Assembly: GCF_000376225.1 (NCBI RefSeq)
Contig: NZ_AQXL01000121.1
Location: 1 to 64,000, forward strand
Source of the DNA: Effusibacillus pohliae DSM 22757
Lineage (GTDB): Bacteria; Bacillota; Bacilli; Tumebacillales; Effusibacillaceae
DNA length: 64,000 bases
Direction of reading: 5' to 3'
In this document: positions 34,340 through 42,947 of the stretch, piece by piece
Numbering within the stretch: the stretch's first letter is position 1
Layout: every line of letters starts with the position of its first letter
Made by a program: the position numbers and the translations under genes
The notes under the pieces: model-generated
What the model was told of the DNA's origin: nothing
The model's input: the letters and a program-made list of their open reading frames with translations, nothing else
Databases searched by the model: none

Positions 34340-35548
34340 ATGTGGGGTAGGGCTTTCAAACGAACCGTCCTGGCCGGTCTGGCGGCGGGAGTGGTGGCAG
34401 GCGCGTGCTTGCTCCCTGTCGCTTCCGCTCGTGCTACCGAAACAAAACCGGACGAAAAATCGCAGGTGCAGATTGCCAAACAGGCCGTCTCCGCGATTGT
34501 CATGGACGCGGCGACCGGCCAGGTGCTGTTTGAGAAAAACGCGCACGACCGGCTACCTCCTGCCAGCATCACGAAGATCATGACGATGCTGTTGGTGATG
34601 GAGGCGATCGAAGCGGGCAAGGTGAAACTGACCGACCATATCCGCACCAGCGAGCGGGCCGCTTCGATGGGCGGATCGCAGATTTTCCTCGAGCCGGGTG
34701 AAGAGATGACGCTTGAGGATATGATGAAAGGGATCGCGCTCGGTTCCGCGAATGATGCATCGGTTGCCGTGGCGGAACATCTGGCTGGTTCGGAAGAGGA
34801 GTTCGTCCGCCTGATGAACCAGCGGGCGCAGGAGTTGGGCCTGAAAGATACGCATTTTTCCAACTGCAACGGACTGCCGGTCGAGAACCATTATACGTCC
34901 GCCTACGATGTCGCCGTCATGTCGCGGGAGTTGCTGAAACATGAGGGGATTTTGAAGTGGACATCAATGTACCAGGACTATTTGCGGAAAGATACGGACA
35001 AGCCGTTCTGGCTGGTCAACACCAATAAGCTGGTGCGGTTTTACCCGGGTGTCGACGGCTTGAAGACCGGTTTCACCAGCGAATCGAGATATTGCTTGTC
35101 GGCAACCGCGAAGCGCGGCGAGTTTCGGGTGATCGCCGTCGTCATGGGGGAACCGACTTCCCCCACCCGCAATGCGGAGATTGCCGGAATGTTCGATTGG
35201 GCGTTCGCCAATTTTTACAGCGAGGCGATTTATAAAAAGGGACAAGTCGTCCAGCCGGGCCGCATCGACAAAGCGGTGCCGCGCGAGATTCCGCTGATCG
35301 CAGGTGACACGGTCGGCATCTTGCTGAAGAAAGGAGAGAAGAAAGATGCCTATACGAAGCAAATCGAGCTGCTGCCTGTCAAACCGCCGCTGAAAAAAGG
35401 GGACGTGGTGGGTCATATCATCCTCTGCAAAAACGGTCAGGAAATCGCGCGCAGCCCGATTTTGGCCGGACAGGATGCGGAGCGGGCCGGGTATGGCACG
35501 ATGCTGAAACGGACGTTTGACAGTTGGTTGAAGTTCGGCGCGTCATAG
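34340..35548 (+). CDS. dacF: D-alanyl-D-alanine carboxypeptidase DacF
   Basis: The 402-residue penicillin-binding protein trims stem peptides of spore peptidoglycan. It has a signal peptide (1-33), the catalytic SITK at 76-79, SAN at 136-138, KTG at 242-244, and a C-terminal beta domain with an amphipathic anchor at the end. ATG 34340 follows GAAGGAGGG; the longer open frame is not used. In B. subtilis dacF directly precedes spoIIAA; here about 7 kb of other genes separate them. Confidence 0.93.
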   Translation: MWGRAFKRTVLAGLAAGVVAGACLLPVASARATETKPDEKSQVQIAKQAVSAIVMDAATGQVLFEKNAHDRLPPASITKIMTMLLVMEAIEAGKVKLTDHIRTSERAASMGGSQIFLEPGEEMTLEDMMKGIALGSANDASVAVAEHLAGSEEEFVRLMNQRAQELGLKDTHFSNCNGLPVENHYTSAYDVAVMSRELLKHEGILKWTSMYQDYLRKDTDKPFWLVNTNKLVRFYPGVDGLKTGFTSESRYCLSATAKRGEFRVIAVVMGEPTSPTRNAEIAGMFDWAFANFYSEAIYKKGQVVQPGRIDKAVPREIPLIAGDTVGILLKKGEKKDAYTKQIELLPVKPPLKKGDVVGHIILCKNGQEIARSPILAGQDAERAGYGTMLKRTFDSWLKFGAS

Positions 35549-35561
35549 GCATTCGGAAACA

Positions 35562-35600
35562 GGAGCCGTCAATGGTTGCCAGAACCAGGGGCGGCTTTTT
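35562..35600 (+). terminator. dacF terminator
   Basis: GGAGCCG (35562-35568) pairs with CGGCTTT (35592-35598) across an inner GGTT/AACC hairpin, followed by TTTTT. Confidence 0.7.
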
Positions 35601-35685
35601 TGTGTTGTGAAGAATGGAATAGGACAATGGAAAGCAGGCATATACACGTACGGGAGATGTTGAGGGGGAGGGGGGCTCAGGCGGT

Positions 35686-36657
35686 ATGGCGGTCGGCAAA
35701 AGCGTGCCAAGAAAAGAAGCTTTGGACAAGGTGACGGGAGTCGCCAAATATACAAGTGATTGGATGGCTCCCGGGATATTGCATGCGAAGATGGTGATCA
35801 GTCCCTATGCCCACGCGAAAATCAAATCGATTGACACGGCCGCCGCCCGATCCGTTTCCGGGGTGCGGGCAGTGGTGACGGGACGGGATCAGGTTGTGCT
35901 GACGGGAGAGGAAATTCGCGACCGGCCGATTCTGGCGGCGGACCGGGTCCGCTATCACGGCGAGCCGGTGGCAGTCGTCGTGGCGGAGAGTGAAGCGGCG
36001 GCGAAGCGGGCCGCCGGGTTGGTCAAAGTGGAATACCAGCCGCTGCCGGTTGTCAACTCTCCCACGCAAGCCCTGCAACCTGATGCGCCGCTGATTCACG
36101 AACGCCTGGGCGAATATGAGCGCATACCGGGAGTGTACCCGGAGCCTGGCACCAATATCGCGAACCGTACAAAAATACGAAAGGGAAACCTCGATAAGGG
36201 ATGGATGGAAAGCGAAGTGATCGCGAAAGCAAGCTTTTCATTCCCGCAATCGGACCATGCCGCGATGGAAACGCGAGCGGTCACGGCTGAAATTTTGCCG
36301 GACGGACAGATCATCATTCACTCTTCCACGCAGTCCCCGTTTATGGTGGAAAGGTTGATGAGCCGGTATTTGAATCTTGCGCAAGGTCAAATCATCGTCC
36401 GCACTCCATTGGTGGGCGGAGCTTACGGTGGAAAAGTGCCGGTCCAGCTCGAACTGATCGCCTATCTGGCGGCACGAGCGGTCGGCGGCCGCAAGGTGAA
36501 ACTGGTCAACTCACGCAAGGAGGATTTCATCACGTCTCCCGTTCACATCGGGCTCGATGCAAAAATCAAACTGGGCTGCACAAGAGAAGGGAAGCTGAAA
36601 GCGGCTGAAATTATCTTTTTGTTTGATGGCGGGGCCTATTCAGACAAGGCGGTGCAT
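35686..36657 (+). pseudogene. truncated molybdenum hydroxylase large subunit (xanthine dehydrogenase family)
   Basis: Residues 1-324 match the start of xanthine/aldehyde dehydrogenase large subunits: VPRKEALDKVTGVAKYTSDW, ILAADRVRYHGEPVAVVVAE, TPLVGGAYGGKVPVQLE near 255 and FLFDGGAYSDKAVH near 312-324. Then homology stops at about 36657, where a MobA-like sequence begins in another frame. About 430 C-terminal residues with the molybdopterin site are missing. ATG follows GGGGGAGGGG. The protein cannot be functional; the operon was probably cut by one deletion. Confidence 0.85.
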
Positions 36658-37300
36658 TGTAGGGATCTATCTGGCGGCCGGGAAAAGCGGTCGTATGGGA
36701 ACCAACAAACTGGCGCTGCCGCTCGGGGGAGTGCCGCTTGGCAGTTTGGCGTTGCGGTCGGCGCTTGCGTCGGAGTTGGACCACATCCTCGTGGTCACCC
36801 GAGCGGACGATTCGCTCGCCTGGGTCGACCGCTCCCTTTTTGCCACCCCGGTTCGGGAAAAATGGAGCCGTGTTGCCTGTGCCGAATCAGGCTTGGGGCA
36901 GGCACACTCTTTGCGATGCGGGTTGCGGGCCGCGGCTTGGCAGGCAGCGGCAATCGTGGTGCTGCTTGCCGACCAGCCGTTTGTCACCCGGTCGGTGATC
37001 GATGAGCTGATTTTTCACTACCAAAAAAGCGCCCATGAAAACAGGCGGCTTTCTTATGTGGCGGCCAGTCACCGGGGGATCGCGCGGCCGCCCGTTTTGT
37101 TATCCGACCGGCTGTTTTCCACTCTTGCACGGTTGCGGGGAGACGAAGGGGCCCGTCACCTGTTGCGAAACGGGATGCCTGGCCAGGGAATGTGTGTCGA
37201 ATATGACGATCCATACCTGTTCCAGGATATCGATACGCGGGAGGACTACGAGAGGCTGAAGGTCCTATGGGTCGCTTTTCAGGGAAGGGATTTGCTATAA
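36626..37300 (+). pseudogene. MobA-like molybdenum cofactor nucleotidyltransferase, 5-prime end replaced
   Basis: From 36656 the frame reads IVGIYLAAGKSGRMGTNKLA, the nucleotide-binding loop of MocA/PucB transferases, which attach CMP or GMP to molybdopterin for xanthine dehydrogenase. VVLLADQPFVTRSVIDEL near residue 125 and FQDIDTREDYERL at the end complete the domain. The original start is lost at the deletion junction; only ATG 36626 (or TTG 36623) inside the broken upstream gene is left, without a ribosome binding site. The catalytic domain looks intact, so it may be expressed poorly rather than dead. Confidence 0.7.
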
Positions 37301-37439
37301 TCGGTTTATCGACTAAGTGGAGAAGCGTGAGGGCATGGGGAAATTGGTTTATGTGAGAGAATGACAAACGGAATTCCTTGATAACATTGACATGGCATCC
37401 GCATGATGACATGATGATCAAATGAGTGATCACGAAGAT

Positions 37440-37469
37440 TTGACGAACCCCACACATGTGCACTATAAT
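37440..37469 (+). promoter_or_regulatory. promoter of the fluoride riboswitch operon
   Basis: TTGACG (37440-37445), an 18-base spacer and TATAAT (37464-37469) lie directly before the riboswitch. Confidence 0.75.
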
Positions 37470-37483
37470 GAGGGAAAATGTGG

Positions 37484-37535
37484 AACAGGCGATGGAGTTC
37501 GCCATAACTGCCGGCAGCGGCTGATGACTCCTACC
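37484..37535 (+). promoter_or_regulatory. fluoride (crcB) riboswitch aptamer
   Basis: The core GGCGATGGAGTTCGCC (37488-37503), then ATAACTGC and GGCTGATGACTCCTAC, is the consensus of the crcB fluoride aptamer, including the GCTGATG pseudoknot part. The last bases overlap the left arm of the terminator, so fluoride binding would prevent termination upstream of crcB. Confidence 0.95.
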
Positions 37536-37566
37536 AGGTTTTGTGCTGGTAGGAGTCTGCCTTTTT
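37527..37566 (+). terminator. riboswitch-controlled terminator
   Basis: ACTCCTACCAG (37527-37537) pairs with CTGGTAGGAGT (37546-37556); CTGCCTTTTT follows. The left arm is shared with the 3-prime edge of the fluoride aptamer. Confidence 0.85.
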
Positions 37567-37591
37567 CCGGGGATCAAAGGAGGTGATCGGT

Positions 37592-37996
37592 GTGCTCTAC
37601 CTGGCGGTAGGTACGGGCGGCATTCTGGGAGCGTTGCTTCGTTATTATCTGGGAGTGTCTGTTCATGCGTGGTGGGCGTTGCCTTTTCCCCTGGCGACGC
37701 TTGTGACCAATTTCATCGGTTGCTTCGTGCTGGGTTGGTTTACCACCCGGGTGGCCCGACTGGGCTGGTTTCCCGCCTGGATCCGGCTCGGATTTGGAAC
37801 AGGTGTGGTCGGATCGTTCACCACATTTTCCACATTCAGCGTAGAGACGTTCGAACTGATCCGGCAGGGACTGTGGGGAACGGCATTGCTCTACGTTCTG
37901 CTCAGTCTCTGGGGGGGCCTGTTTCTGGCATGGGCCGGGTGCCGCATCGCCCAGCTTCCGTTGAAAAAAAACGAAAGGGAGTGGCAGACGCCTTGA
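37592..37996 (+). CDS. crcB: fluoride channel CrcB/FluC, first subunit
   Basis: The 134-residue product has four membrane helices and the Fluc signatures GGILGALLRYYLG near the N-terminus, LVTNFIGCFVLGW (conserved Asn) near 38, and GVVGSFTTFSTFSVE (the Phe-box and Na site) near 70-85. GTG 37592 has a perfect AAAGGAGG site 8 bases upstream, better than GTG 37583, which overlaps that site. Two adjacent crcB genes often form a heterodimer of opposite topology. The fluoride riboswitch is upstream. Confidence 0.9.
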   Translation: MLYLAVGTGGILGALLRYYLGVSVHAWWALPFPLATLVTNFIGCFVLGWFTTRVARLGWFPAWIRLGFGTGVVGSFTTFSTFSVETFELIRQGLWGTALLYVLLSLWGGLFLAWAGCRIAQLPLKKNEREWQTP

Positions 37997-38361
37997 TCTG
38001 GCACAGTTTTCTGGTGGCTGTCGGGGGGTTTTTCGGTGCGATCGCCCGCTACGGGATCAGCCAATGGCTGGGAAAACGGGTGGCGTCCGTGTTTCCGTAC
38101 GGTACTTTATTCGTCAATCTTTCAGGTTCCTTCCTGTTGGGGCTAATCATCGGCAGCGGTGCCGGCTCAACGGTCAGCCTCCTGTTTGGTACCGGATTTA
38201 TGGGCGCATTTACCACATTTTCGACATTCAAGCTGGAGAGTATCCAACTGGGTATGAAAAAAGAATGGAAACCGTTCGTTCAGTATCTGGCGATCAGTTA
38301 CACGATCGGCATCGTTCTCGCGTTTTGCGGCTATGCCATCGGATCTGTGAGCAGGGGGTGA
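37993..38361 (+). CDS. crcB: fluoride channel CrcB/FluC, second subunit
   Basis: The 122-residue partner has GGFFGAIARYGISQW, LFVNLSGSFLLGLI and GFMGAFTTFSTFKLES at the same positions as the first copy. TTG 37993 overlaps the upstream stop (37994-37996) and gives a start WHSFLVAVG right at the first helix; GTG 37981 is the alternative. It probably pairs with the first subunit to form the channel that exports fluoride. Confidence 0.88.
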   Translation: MIWHSFLVAVGGFFGAIARYGISQWLGKRVASVFPYGTLFVNLSGSFLLGLIIGSGAGSTVSLLFGTGFMGAFTTFSTFKLESIQLGMKKEWKPFVQYLAISYTIGIVLAFCGYAIGSVSRG

Positions 38362-38365
38362 AAAA

Positions 38366-39022
38366 ATGGCCAACCAGCTTTTGCTGAACATCGTGCTGGG
38401 TGAGCAGGAATTGGACCACCGCCATTCGCAACCGCTGTACACCGAGATCATGCAGTTTCTTTGGAAAAAAGGACTGGCGGGTGCAACTGTGGCGCGGGCG
38501 GATGCAGGAATCGACGAGAATGACACGTTTCGGGAGATGGTGTTGGAAGACGTTCCGTTCAACAATTTGCCGATCGTGATCGAAGCGGTGGACACACAAG
38601 AGCGGGTGAGATCACTTTTGCCCGAACTCAAATCCATGATTCCGCATGGGGAAATCGTGACAATTGAAGCGTTCGACATTTTGAAGGGGGCCTGGCCGAT
38701 GAATGAAACGGAGTACCTGATGCTGAAGATCTATGTCAAGGAAAAATCCGATTGGTTCGGACGCGCCTTGTATCAGGAACTGTTACACCTCCTGAACGAA
38801 CACCAACTGATCTGGTCAACCGTCACCCGCGGCATCGTGGGCTTCGGGAAAGACCACGTGATTCACAAACAATCGATCTTTTCGCTGTCATCGCAGGTAC
38901 CGGTCGTAATCGAAGCGGTCGGCAGAACGGAGGTTGTCCGACGGCTTGTGCCGGAACTGGAAAAACGGGTACAGGAAGGCCTGTTGATCGCGATACCGGT
39001 TCAGGTCGTCATGGATCGATAG
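38366..39022 (+). CDS. tandem DUF190 protein
   Basis: The 218-residue product has two PII-like DUF190 domains (about 1-105 and 112-218), each opening with a LLLNIVLGEQE or LMLKIYVKEKS strand and ending in VVIEAVGRTEVVRRLVPEL-type sequence. DUF190 genes are commonly found beside crcB, suggesting a regulatory or binding role in fluoride response; this has not been shown to my knowledge. ATG 38366 follows AGGGGGTG, 5 bases after crcB. Doubling of the domain in one chain is notable. Confidence 0.85.
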   Translation: MANQLLLNIVLGEQELDHRHSQPLYTEIMQFLWKKGLAGATVARADAGIDENDTFREMVLEDVPFNNLPIVIEAVDTQERVRSLLPELKSMIPHGEIVTIEAFDILKGAWPMNETEYLMLKIYVKEKSDWFGRALYQELLHLLNEHQLIWSTVTRGIVGFGKDHVIHKQSIFSLSSQVPVVIEAVGRTEVVRRLVPELEKRVQEGLLIAIPVQVVMDR

Positions 39023-39039
39023 AAAGTGAGGCGAAGCAA

Positions 39040-40221
39040 GTGGAGGCAGGGAGATCTGCGGGTGGTTTCCGGGGGCTCAGCCGAACGGTGCTGGTTGTCG
39101 GTTGGGTCAGTCTGTTTACCGATGTGTCGAGTGAAATGATCGTACCGATTTTGCCGCTCTTCTTGACAACCGTGTTGCATGTGCAAACAGCAACCATCGG
39201 CTTGATTGAGGGGATCGCCGAAAGTACGGTGAGTATTCTGAAACTGTTCTCCGGCTGGTTGTCTGACCGGATCGGACGGCGCAAACCGCTGATGATCGTA
39301 GGTTACGGGCTTTCCAATCTGGTCAAACCGCTGTTCGCTCTCAGTACGACCTGGGGGCAGGTGTTGGCGATTCGCTTTGCCGACCGGTTTGGCAAAGGGG
39401 TGCGAGGCGCCCCGCGGGACGCCCTGATCGCAGATACGACCCCGCAGCAGGATCGGGGCAGGGCGTTTGGGTTTCACCGGGCGATGGATACACTGGGTGC
39501 CGCAGCCGGTCCTTTTCTGGCGTTTTGGATCCTGTCGCAGTTTGCCGGCGATTACCGGGCGGTGTTTTGGGTCTCCGCCATACCGGGCGTTTTGGCGGTC
39601 ATCCTGTTGATTTTTTTCTTGAAAGAAAGGACGGGGGAACAAGCAGGCGGAGAGCGGTCATGGCCCACCATCAGCTTTCGCAACCAAAACCGCCGCTTTA
39701 TCTCGTTTACGTTTGCCGCCACGCTGTTTGCCATCGGCAATTCTTCCGACGCATTTCTCATTTTGCGGGCACAGGACGCGGGTATGGAGCCGGCGCAGAT
39801 TCCGCTGGCGTATTTTGCTTTTAACCTGACGTACAGCCTGCTTGCGATGCCGGCCGGCATCCTGTCGGATCGCATCGGGCGGCGATCCGTTCTGGTCGCC
39901 GGCTATCTGATTTTTGCCGCCATCTACCTGGGATTTGCGTTTGCCGACCAGCCGGCATGGATTTGGGCGCTGTTTCTTGTGTACGGGGTTTATTACGCGG
40001 CGACGGAAGGGATTCAAAAAGCGTACATCGCCGATCTTGTACCGGCAGGACAGCGTGGAACCGCGATCGGCACGTTCAACGCGGTAACCGGATTGGCAGC
40101 TCTGCCCGCCAGCTTGCTGGCTGGCACTCTCTGGCAAACGTTTGGAGCGACCGCCGCCTTTGCGGTGAGCAGCCTGCTTGCCCTGCTTGCGGCCGCTTTG
40201 CTGGTGGCCCTGCGGATTTAA
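39040..40221 (+). CDS. MFS transporter, 393 aa
   Basis: A twelve-helix major facilitator protein. SLFTDVSSEMIVPILPLFL in helix 1, the loop SGWLSDRIGRRKPLM between helices 2 and 3, FGKGVRGAPRDAL in helix 4 and a repeat loop ILSDRIGRRSVLV in the second half are seen. The type resembles sugar or multidrug transporters (YfkF/YfmO-like). GTG 39040 was chosen for position, with a poor AGTGAGG site; the start is uncertain by a few codons. It lies 17 bases after the DUF190 gene and may share the fluoride-controlled transcript. Confidence 0.8.
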   Translation: MEAGRSAGGFRGLSRTVLVVGWVSLFTDVSSEMIVPILPLFLTTVLHVQTATIGLIEGIAESTVSILKLFSGWLSDRIGRRKPLMIVGYGLSNLVKPLFALSTTWGQVLAIRFADRFGKGVRGAPRDALIADTTPQQDRGRAFGFHRAMDTLGAAAGPFLAFWILSQFAGDYRAVFWVSAIPGVLAVILLIFFLKERTGEQAGGERSWPTISFRNQNRRFISFTFAATLFAIGNSSDAFLILRAQDAGMEPAQIPLAYFAFNLTYSLLAMPAGILSDRIGRRSVLVAGYLIFAAIYLGFAFADQPAWIWALFLVYGVYYAATEGIQKAYIADLVPAGQRGTAIGTFNAVTGLAALPASLLAGTLWQTFGATAAFAVSSLLALLAAALLVALRI

Positions 40222-40384
40222 CCTTTAAATTTTCGGGATTCGCTGGCTGCTATATTGTTTGCCGTCCCAATGGAATCACTCCGTGCAATGAATTTTCATT
40301 CCCTTTGCTTGCAAATTTGTATTCATTGATGGATTTTGACCGCCCGTGTCCCGGTTGCCTTGGAAAATAAAAGATACGCTGAGG

Positions 40385-40412
40385 ACATCAGAGCTTTCGG
40401 TCACATACCTTA
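40385..40412 (+). promoter_or_regulatory. sigma-K-type promoter
   Basis: ACA (40385-40387) is followed after 16 bases by CATACCTTA (40404-40412), an exact fit to the sigma-K pattern AC...CATAnnnTA. Transcription would begin near 40420, just before the gene at 40439. Confidence 0.55.
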
Positions 40413-40438
40413 TAGTAGACGTTGCGGCAATTGGGGTG

Positions 40439-40882
40439 GTGAGTTTGCAAAAAAAGACAAGGAACGTGGCAGGGAACATCGTGCGAACTGTCTATCAGAC
40501 GATCGATATTGCCACCGTTATCTTGCTGTTGACAGGACAAATTACGATTCGCGGAGTGTTTGTTACGCCCGAGGGGTTTTCGCTGTCTTTGTCCGGTCCC
40601 ATTACCGGCAGACCCCGAGTGGAAGCCCTTCCGGAAGTTCCGCAAGCAAGCGTTGTGCTGGACTGGTTGGAGATCATCGCTGCATTGCTGCTTTTGATTG
40701 GTCAAATCCATGTGATCGGCACTTTTGTAACGTCAGGCGGATTTACGATTGTCGTCGGCGGACCGCCGTTCGGATTGAAGAAAAAAGAAGCATACGTTCC
40801 GGAAGCGGTGCAGTTTTTTGCTGAATACCGCGAATTGGTGTTGGAAAAGTGTCAAATCCGTCATACAAAAATAAGGGAATGA
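40439..40882 (+). CDS. unknown protein with two internal repeats, ~147 aa
   Basis: Not recognised. Two similar blocks occur: a hydrophobic helix LLLTGQITIRGVFVTPEGF near residue 40-58 and LLLIGQIHVIGTFVTSGGF near 95-113, each followed by a Gly-rich strand with GPITG or GPPFG. The ends are charged. GTG 40439 or TTG 40445 follow AATTGGGGTG; neither is decisive. A sigma-K-like promoter upstream suggests expression in the mother cell late in sporulation, so a spore-layer protein is a reasonable guess. Confidence 0.6.
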   Translation: MSLQKKTRNVAGNIVRTVYQTIDIATVILLLTGQITIRGVFVTPEGFSLSLSGPITGRPRVEALPEVPQASVVLDWLEIIAALLLLIGQIHVIGTFVTSGGFTIVVGGPPFGLKKKEAYVPEAVQFFAEYRELVLEKCQIRHTKIRE

Positions 40883-40888
40883 TGCAAC

Positions 40889-41035
40889 ATGCCGTTATCC
40901 GACATTCCGGCAATCAAGCCGTCAAGGGGAACAATCTTTTTTGCGGCCGCGTTCTTGGCCGTGTTCTTGTTCTTTTTCACCCGCGACAAACCGGAACCCG
41001 AATCATCTGGGAGAGCGGATGTCGCCGATTCGTAA
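40889..41035 (+). CDS. small membrane or exported peptide, 48 aa
   Basis: Not recognised. ATG 40889 starts a frame with a 17-residue hydrophobic core (IFFAAAFLAVFLFFFTR) after a short basic stretch, then a polar tail KPEPESSGRADVADS. It could be a single-span protein or a pre-peptide. AAGGGA lies 14 bases upstream. It converges on a regulator of the HTH-TPR type, whose relatives sense short exported peptides. Confidence 0.5.
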   Translation: MPLSDIPAIKPSRGTIFFAAAFLAVFLFFFTRDKPEPESSGRADVADS

Positions 41036-41039
41036 AATC

Positions 41040-41070
41040 AAACGCCCCGGAATTTTCCGGGACGTTTGTT
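41040..41070. terminator. bidirectional terminator
   Basis: AAACG-CCCCGGAA (41040-41052) pairs with TTCCGGG-ACGTTT (41055-41068). GTT follows on plus and TTTTGAT on minus. It separates the small peptide gene from the HTH-TPR gene. Confidence 0.65.
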
Positions 41071-41074
41071 ACCG

Positions 41075-42364
41075 CTACGCCATCACGGTGATTTCGCGGA
41101 GATTGGTTTCCACCGCCTTTTGCATGCGCAAGATCGTTTCCGCCGCGTTCATGTAATTTCCCTGCCGTTTGTAGATTTCGGAAAGAAACGTGAACGCGCG
41201 TGTCAATTCGCCGAGGCAGTGCTGTTTTTGGCAGAGGTCGATCAACAATTCACAGTAGTCAATCGCTTCTGCATATTGGTTTTCCTGCAAATACACCTTC
41301 GCCAGGGTTCGGTATGCCTGCAGCCGCGCTTCTACGTCCTGGTCGGCTAACGCCAGCGCCGTTTCGCAGTGCGACCTGGCGGCTTCCAGCCGCCCCAAGC
41401 GGAAAAAGATGCCGGCGATGACAGAGTGGACATAGGCGATCTCTTCCATCAGATCGACATGGAATTGTTCGAGGCATTCTTCCAAGAGTTCCAGCGCCTG
41501 TTCCGGCCGGCCGCTTTCGTCGAGAATCTGCGCCAGGGTGGTTTTCATGTGGGCTGCGCGCGGGCGCAGGTTGAGGGCCTGCCAGATGGAGATCGAGTCC
41601 CGTGCGTATTCGGCCGCATTTTCATACTGTCCCAGATTTTGATAGACGCTGCTGAATGTTTCAGCCAACGCGGCAAGTTGTTGCGGATGACCGACCGCTT
41701 GCAAAATCGATTGTGCTTTTTGCAAGGTGGCGAGCGATTCCGAGTGGGCGCCCAACTGATTTTGCACCTGTGCCAGGAGAAGCAGAAGATCGGCCAGCAG
41801 ATCGCTGTCGGGACTCAGTTCCCGGCAGCCGATGACGGCTCCTTTGCTCCAGTGAAAATGGGCCAGCACCAGGTTGCCCCTGTCATGTTCAAGCAGCCCT
41901 ATGCCGCGGAACGCCCGTACGGCAGTCTGGGAGTCGCCCTCGCTGAAGGCGGTCTGGATGATCTGATCGTACAATTCCAGCGCCTGCTCCGGTTGGCCGC
42001 TTTTTTGCAGGCACTGGGCCAGGTCAAGTTGAAGTTCGGTGAGCGGGAGATGAGGAAGCGGTTCACTCAGCAGCTTTTGCAATAGGTTGCAGGCGGCGGC
42101 GTAATTTTCCGCTTCCATCAGCATGCGGGCATATTTTACCGCGCCGTTTTGTTCCATTTTGATTTGCATTTCGTCCAGAAAATATTGCAGGTTGACACCT
42201 AAACGGGCGGCCAGTTCCGCCAGCAGTTTGCAGGAAGGACTCGCTTTGTCAGCTTCGATCTGGCTGATCATGCTCGGTGTCACCAGGCCCTTGCCCAGTT
42301 CGCTTTGCGTCATCTGCTTGCTGCGGCGGAGTTGTTTGATTTTTTGTCCCAAAGTTTTTTGCAT
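41075..42364 (-). CDS. HTH-TPR transcriptional regulator (NprR-like architecture)
   Basis: The 429-residue product has an XRE helix-turn-helix at 5-62 (QTLGQKIKQLRRSK-like helix, MTQSELGKGLVTPSMISQIE) and about eight TPR-like pairs from 75 to 425 (for example YENAAEYARDSISIWQAL; EEIAYVHSVIAGIFFRLGR). This layout and length match NprR-type RRNPP regulators that bind short peptides, but peptide sensing is inference. It is divergent from spoIIAA, so it could also affect entry into sporulation. ATG 42364 follows GGGGGAACAAAG. Confidence 0.85.
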   Translation of the reverse strand: MQKTLGQKIKQLRRSKQMTQSELGKGLVTPSMISQIEADKASPSCKLLAELAARLGVNLQYFLDEMQIKMEQNGAVKYARMLMEAENYAAACNLLQKLLSEPLPHLPLTELQLDLAQCLQKSGQPEQALELYDQIIQTAFSEGDSQTAVRAFRGIGLLEHDRGNLVLAHFHWSKGAVIGCRELSPDSDLLADLLLLLAQVQNQLGAHSESLATLQKAQSILQAVGHPQQLAALAETFSSVYQNLGQYENAAEYARDSISIWQALNLRPRAAHMKTTLAQILDESGRPEQALELLEECLEQFHVDLMEEIAYVHSVIAGIFFRLGRLEAARSHCETALALADQDVEARLQAYRTLAKVYLQENQYAEAIDYCELLIDLCQKQHCLGELTRAFTFLSEIYKRQGNYMNAAETILRMQKAVETNLREITVMA

Positions 42365-42529
42365 TCACTTTGTTCCCCCTGTTTCCCTTACCCCCAGTTT
42401 TATTGTACTATTCCTGGTGAACGAGGGGAATACTGGATGGAAAAATGATGGCGATCGGGAGGGTATGACAAGTATACGCCCGCCGGTTTTGACGGATCCG
42501 CTCGAATTCCATCTAGTTTTGTCGAGCGG

Positions 42530-42556
42530 AAGGAAAATTTTATCTGCTGCACGAAT
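42530..42556 (+). promoter_or_regulatory. sigma-H-type promoter of spoIIA
   Basis: AAGGAAAATT (42530-42539) and CGAAT (42552-42556), separated by 12-14 bases, fit the sigma-H pattern (AGGAwwT, GAAT). The spoIIA operon is a known sigma-H target in Bacillus. Confidence 0.65.
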
Positions 42557-42594
42557 ACCCTCTGTAGATTTGGATTGTACAGGGGGAGTAAAAC

Positions 42595-42945
42595 ATGAGT
42601 TTGCAAATCGAAACGGAGAAAATCGGAACCACCCTGGTAGTCCGGTTGGCAGGGGAACTGGATCATCACACGGCCGAACTGGTGCGGAACCGTGTCGAGT
42701 CGGAATTGGACAGCGGTCTCTATAAAAATATGATTTTTTCGCTTGGACGTTTGGAATTTATGGACAGTTCGGGGCTTGGCGTGATCCTTGGAAGGTACAA
42801 ACGGGTGTCGCAGCTTGGCGGCAAAATGTCGCTTTGCGCCGTGAACGATTCGCTGCGCAAACTGTTTGAGCTGTCGGGGATATTCAAGATTCTGCCCGTC
42901 TATGATACCGAAACCCGGGCGTTGGCCGAAATGGGGGAGGTATAA
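42595..42945 (+). CDS. spoIIAA: anti-sigma F factor antagonist
   Basis: The 116-residue STAS protein, when unphosphorylated, frees sigma-F from SpoIIAB in the forespore. The phosphorylated serine is in [14 protein letters not shown] (S58 or S59). Residues [12 protein letters not shown] near 17-28 and [16 protein letters not shown] near 80 are typical. ATG 42595 follows AGGGGGAG. It is the first gene of the spoIIA operon. Confidence 0.95.
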   Translation: MSLQIETEKIGTTLVVRLAGELDHHTAELVRNRVESELDSGLYKNMIFSLGRLEFMDSSGLGVILGRYKRVSQLGGKMSLCAVNDSLRKLFELSGIFKILPVYDTETRALAEMGEV

Positions 42946-42947
42946 CG

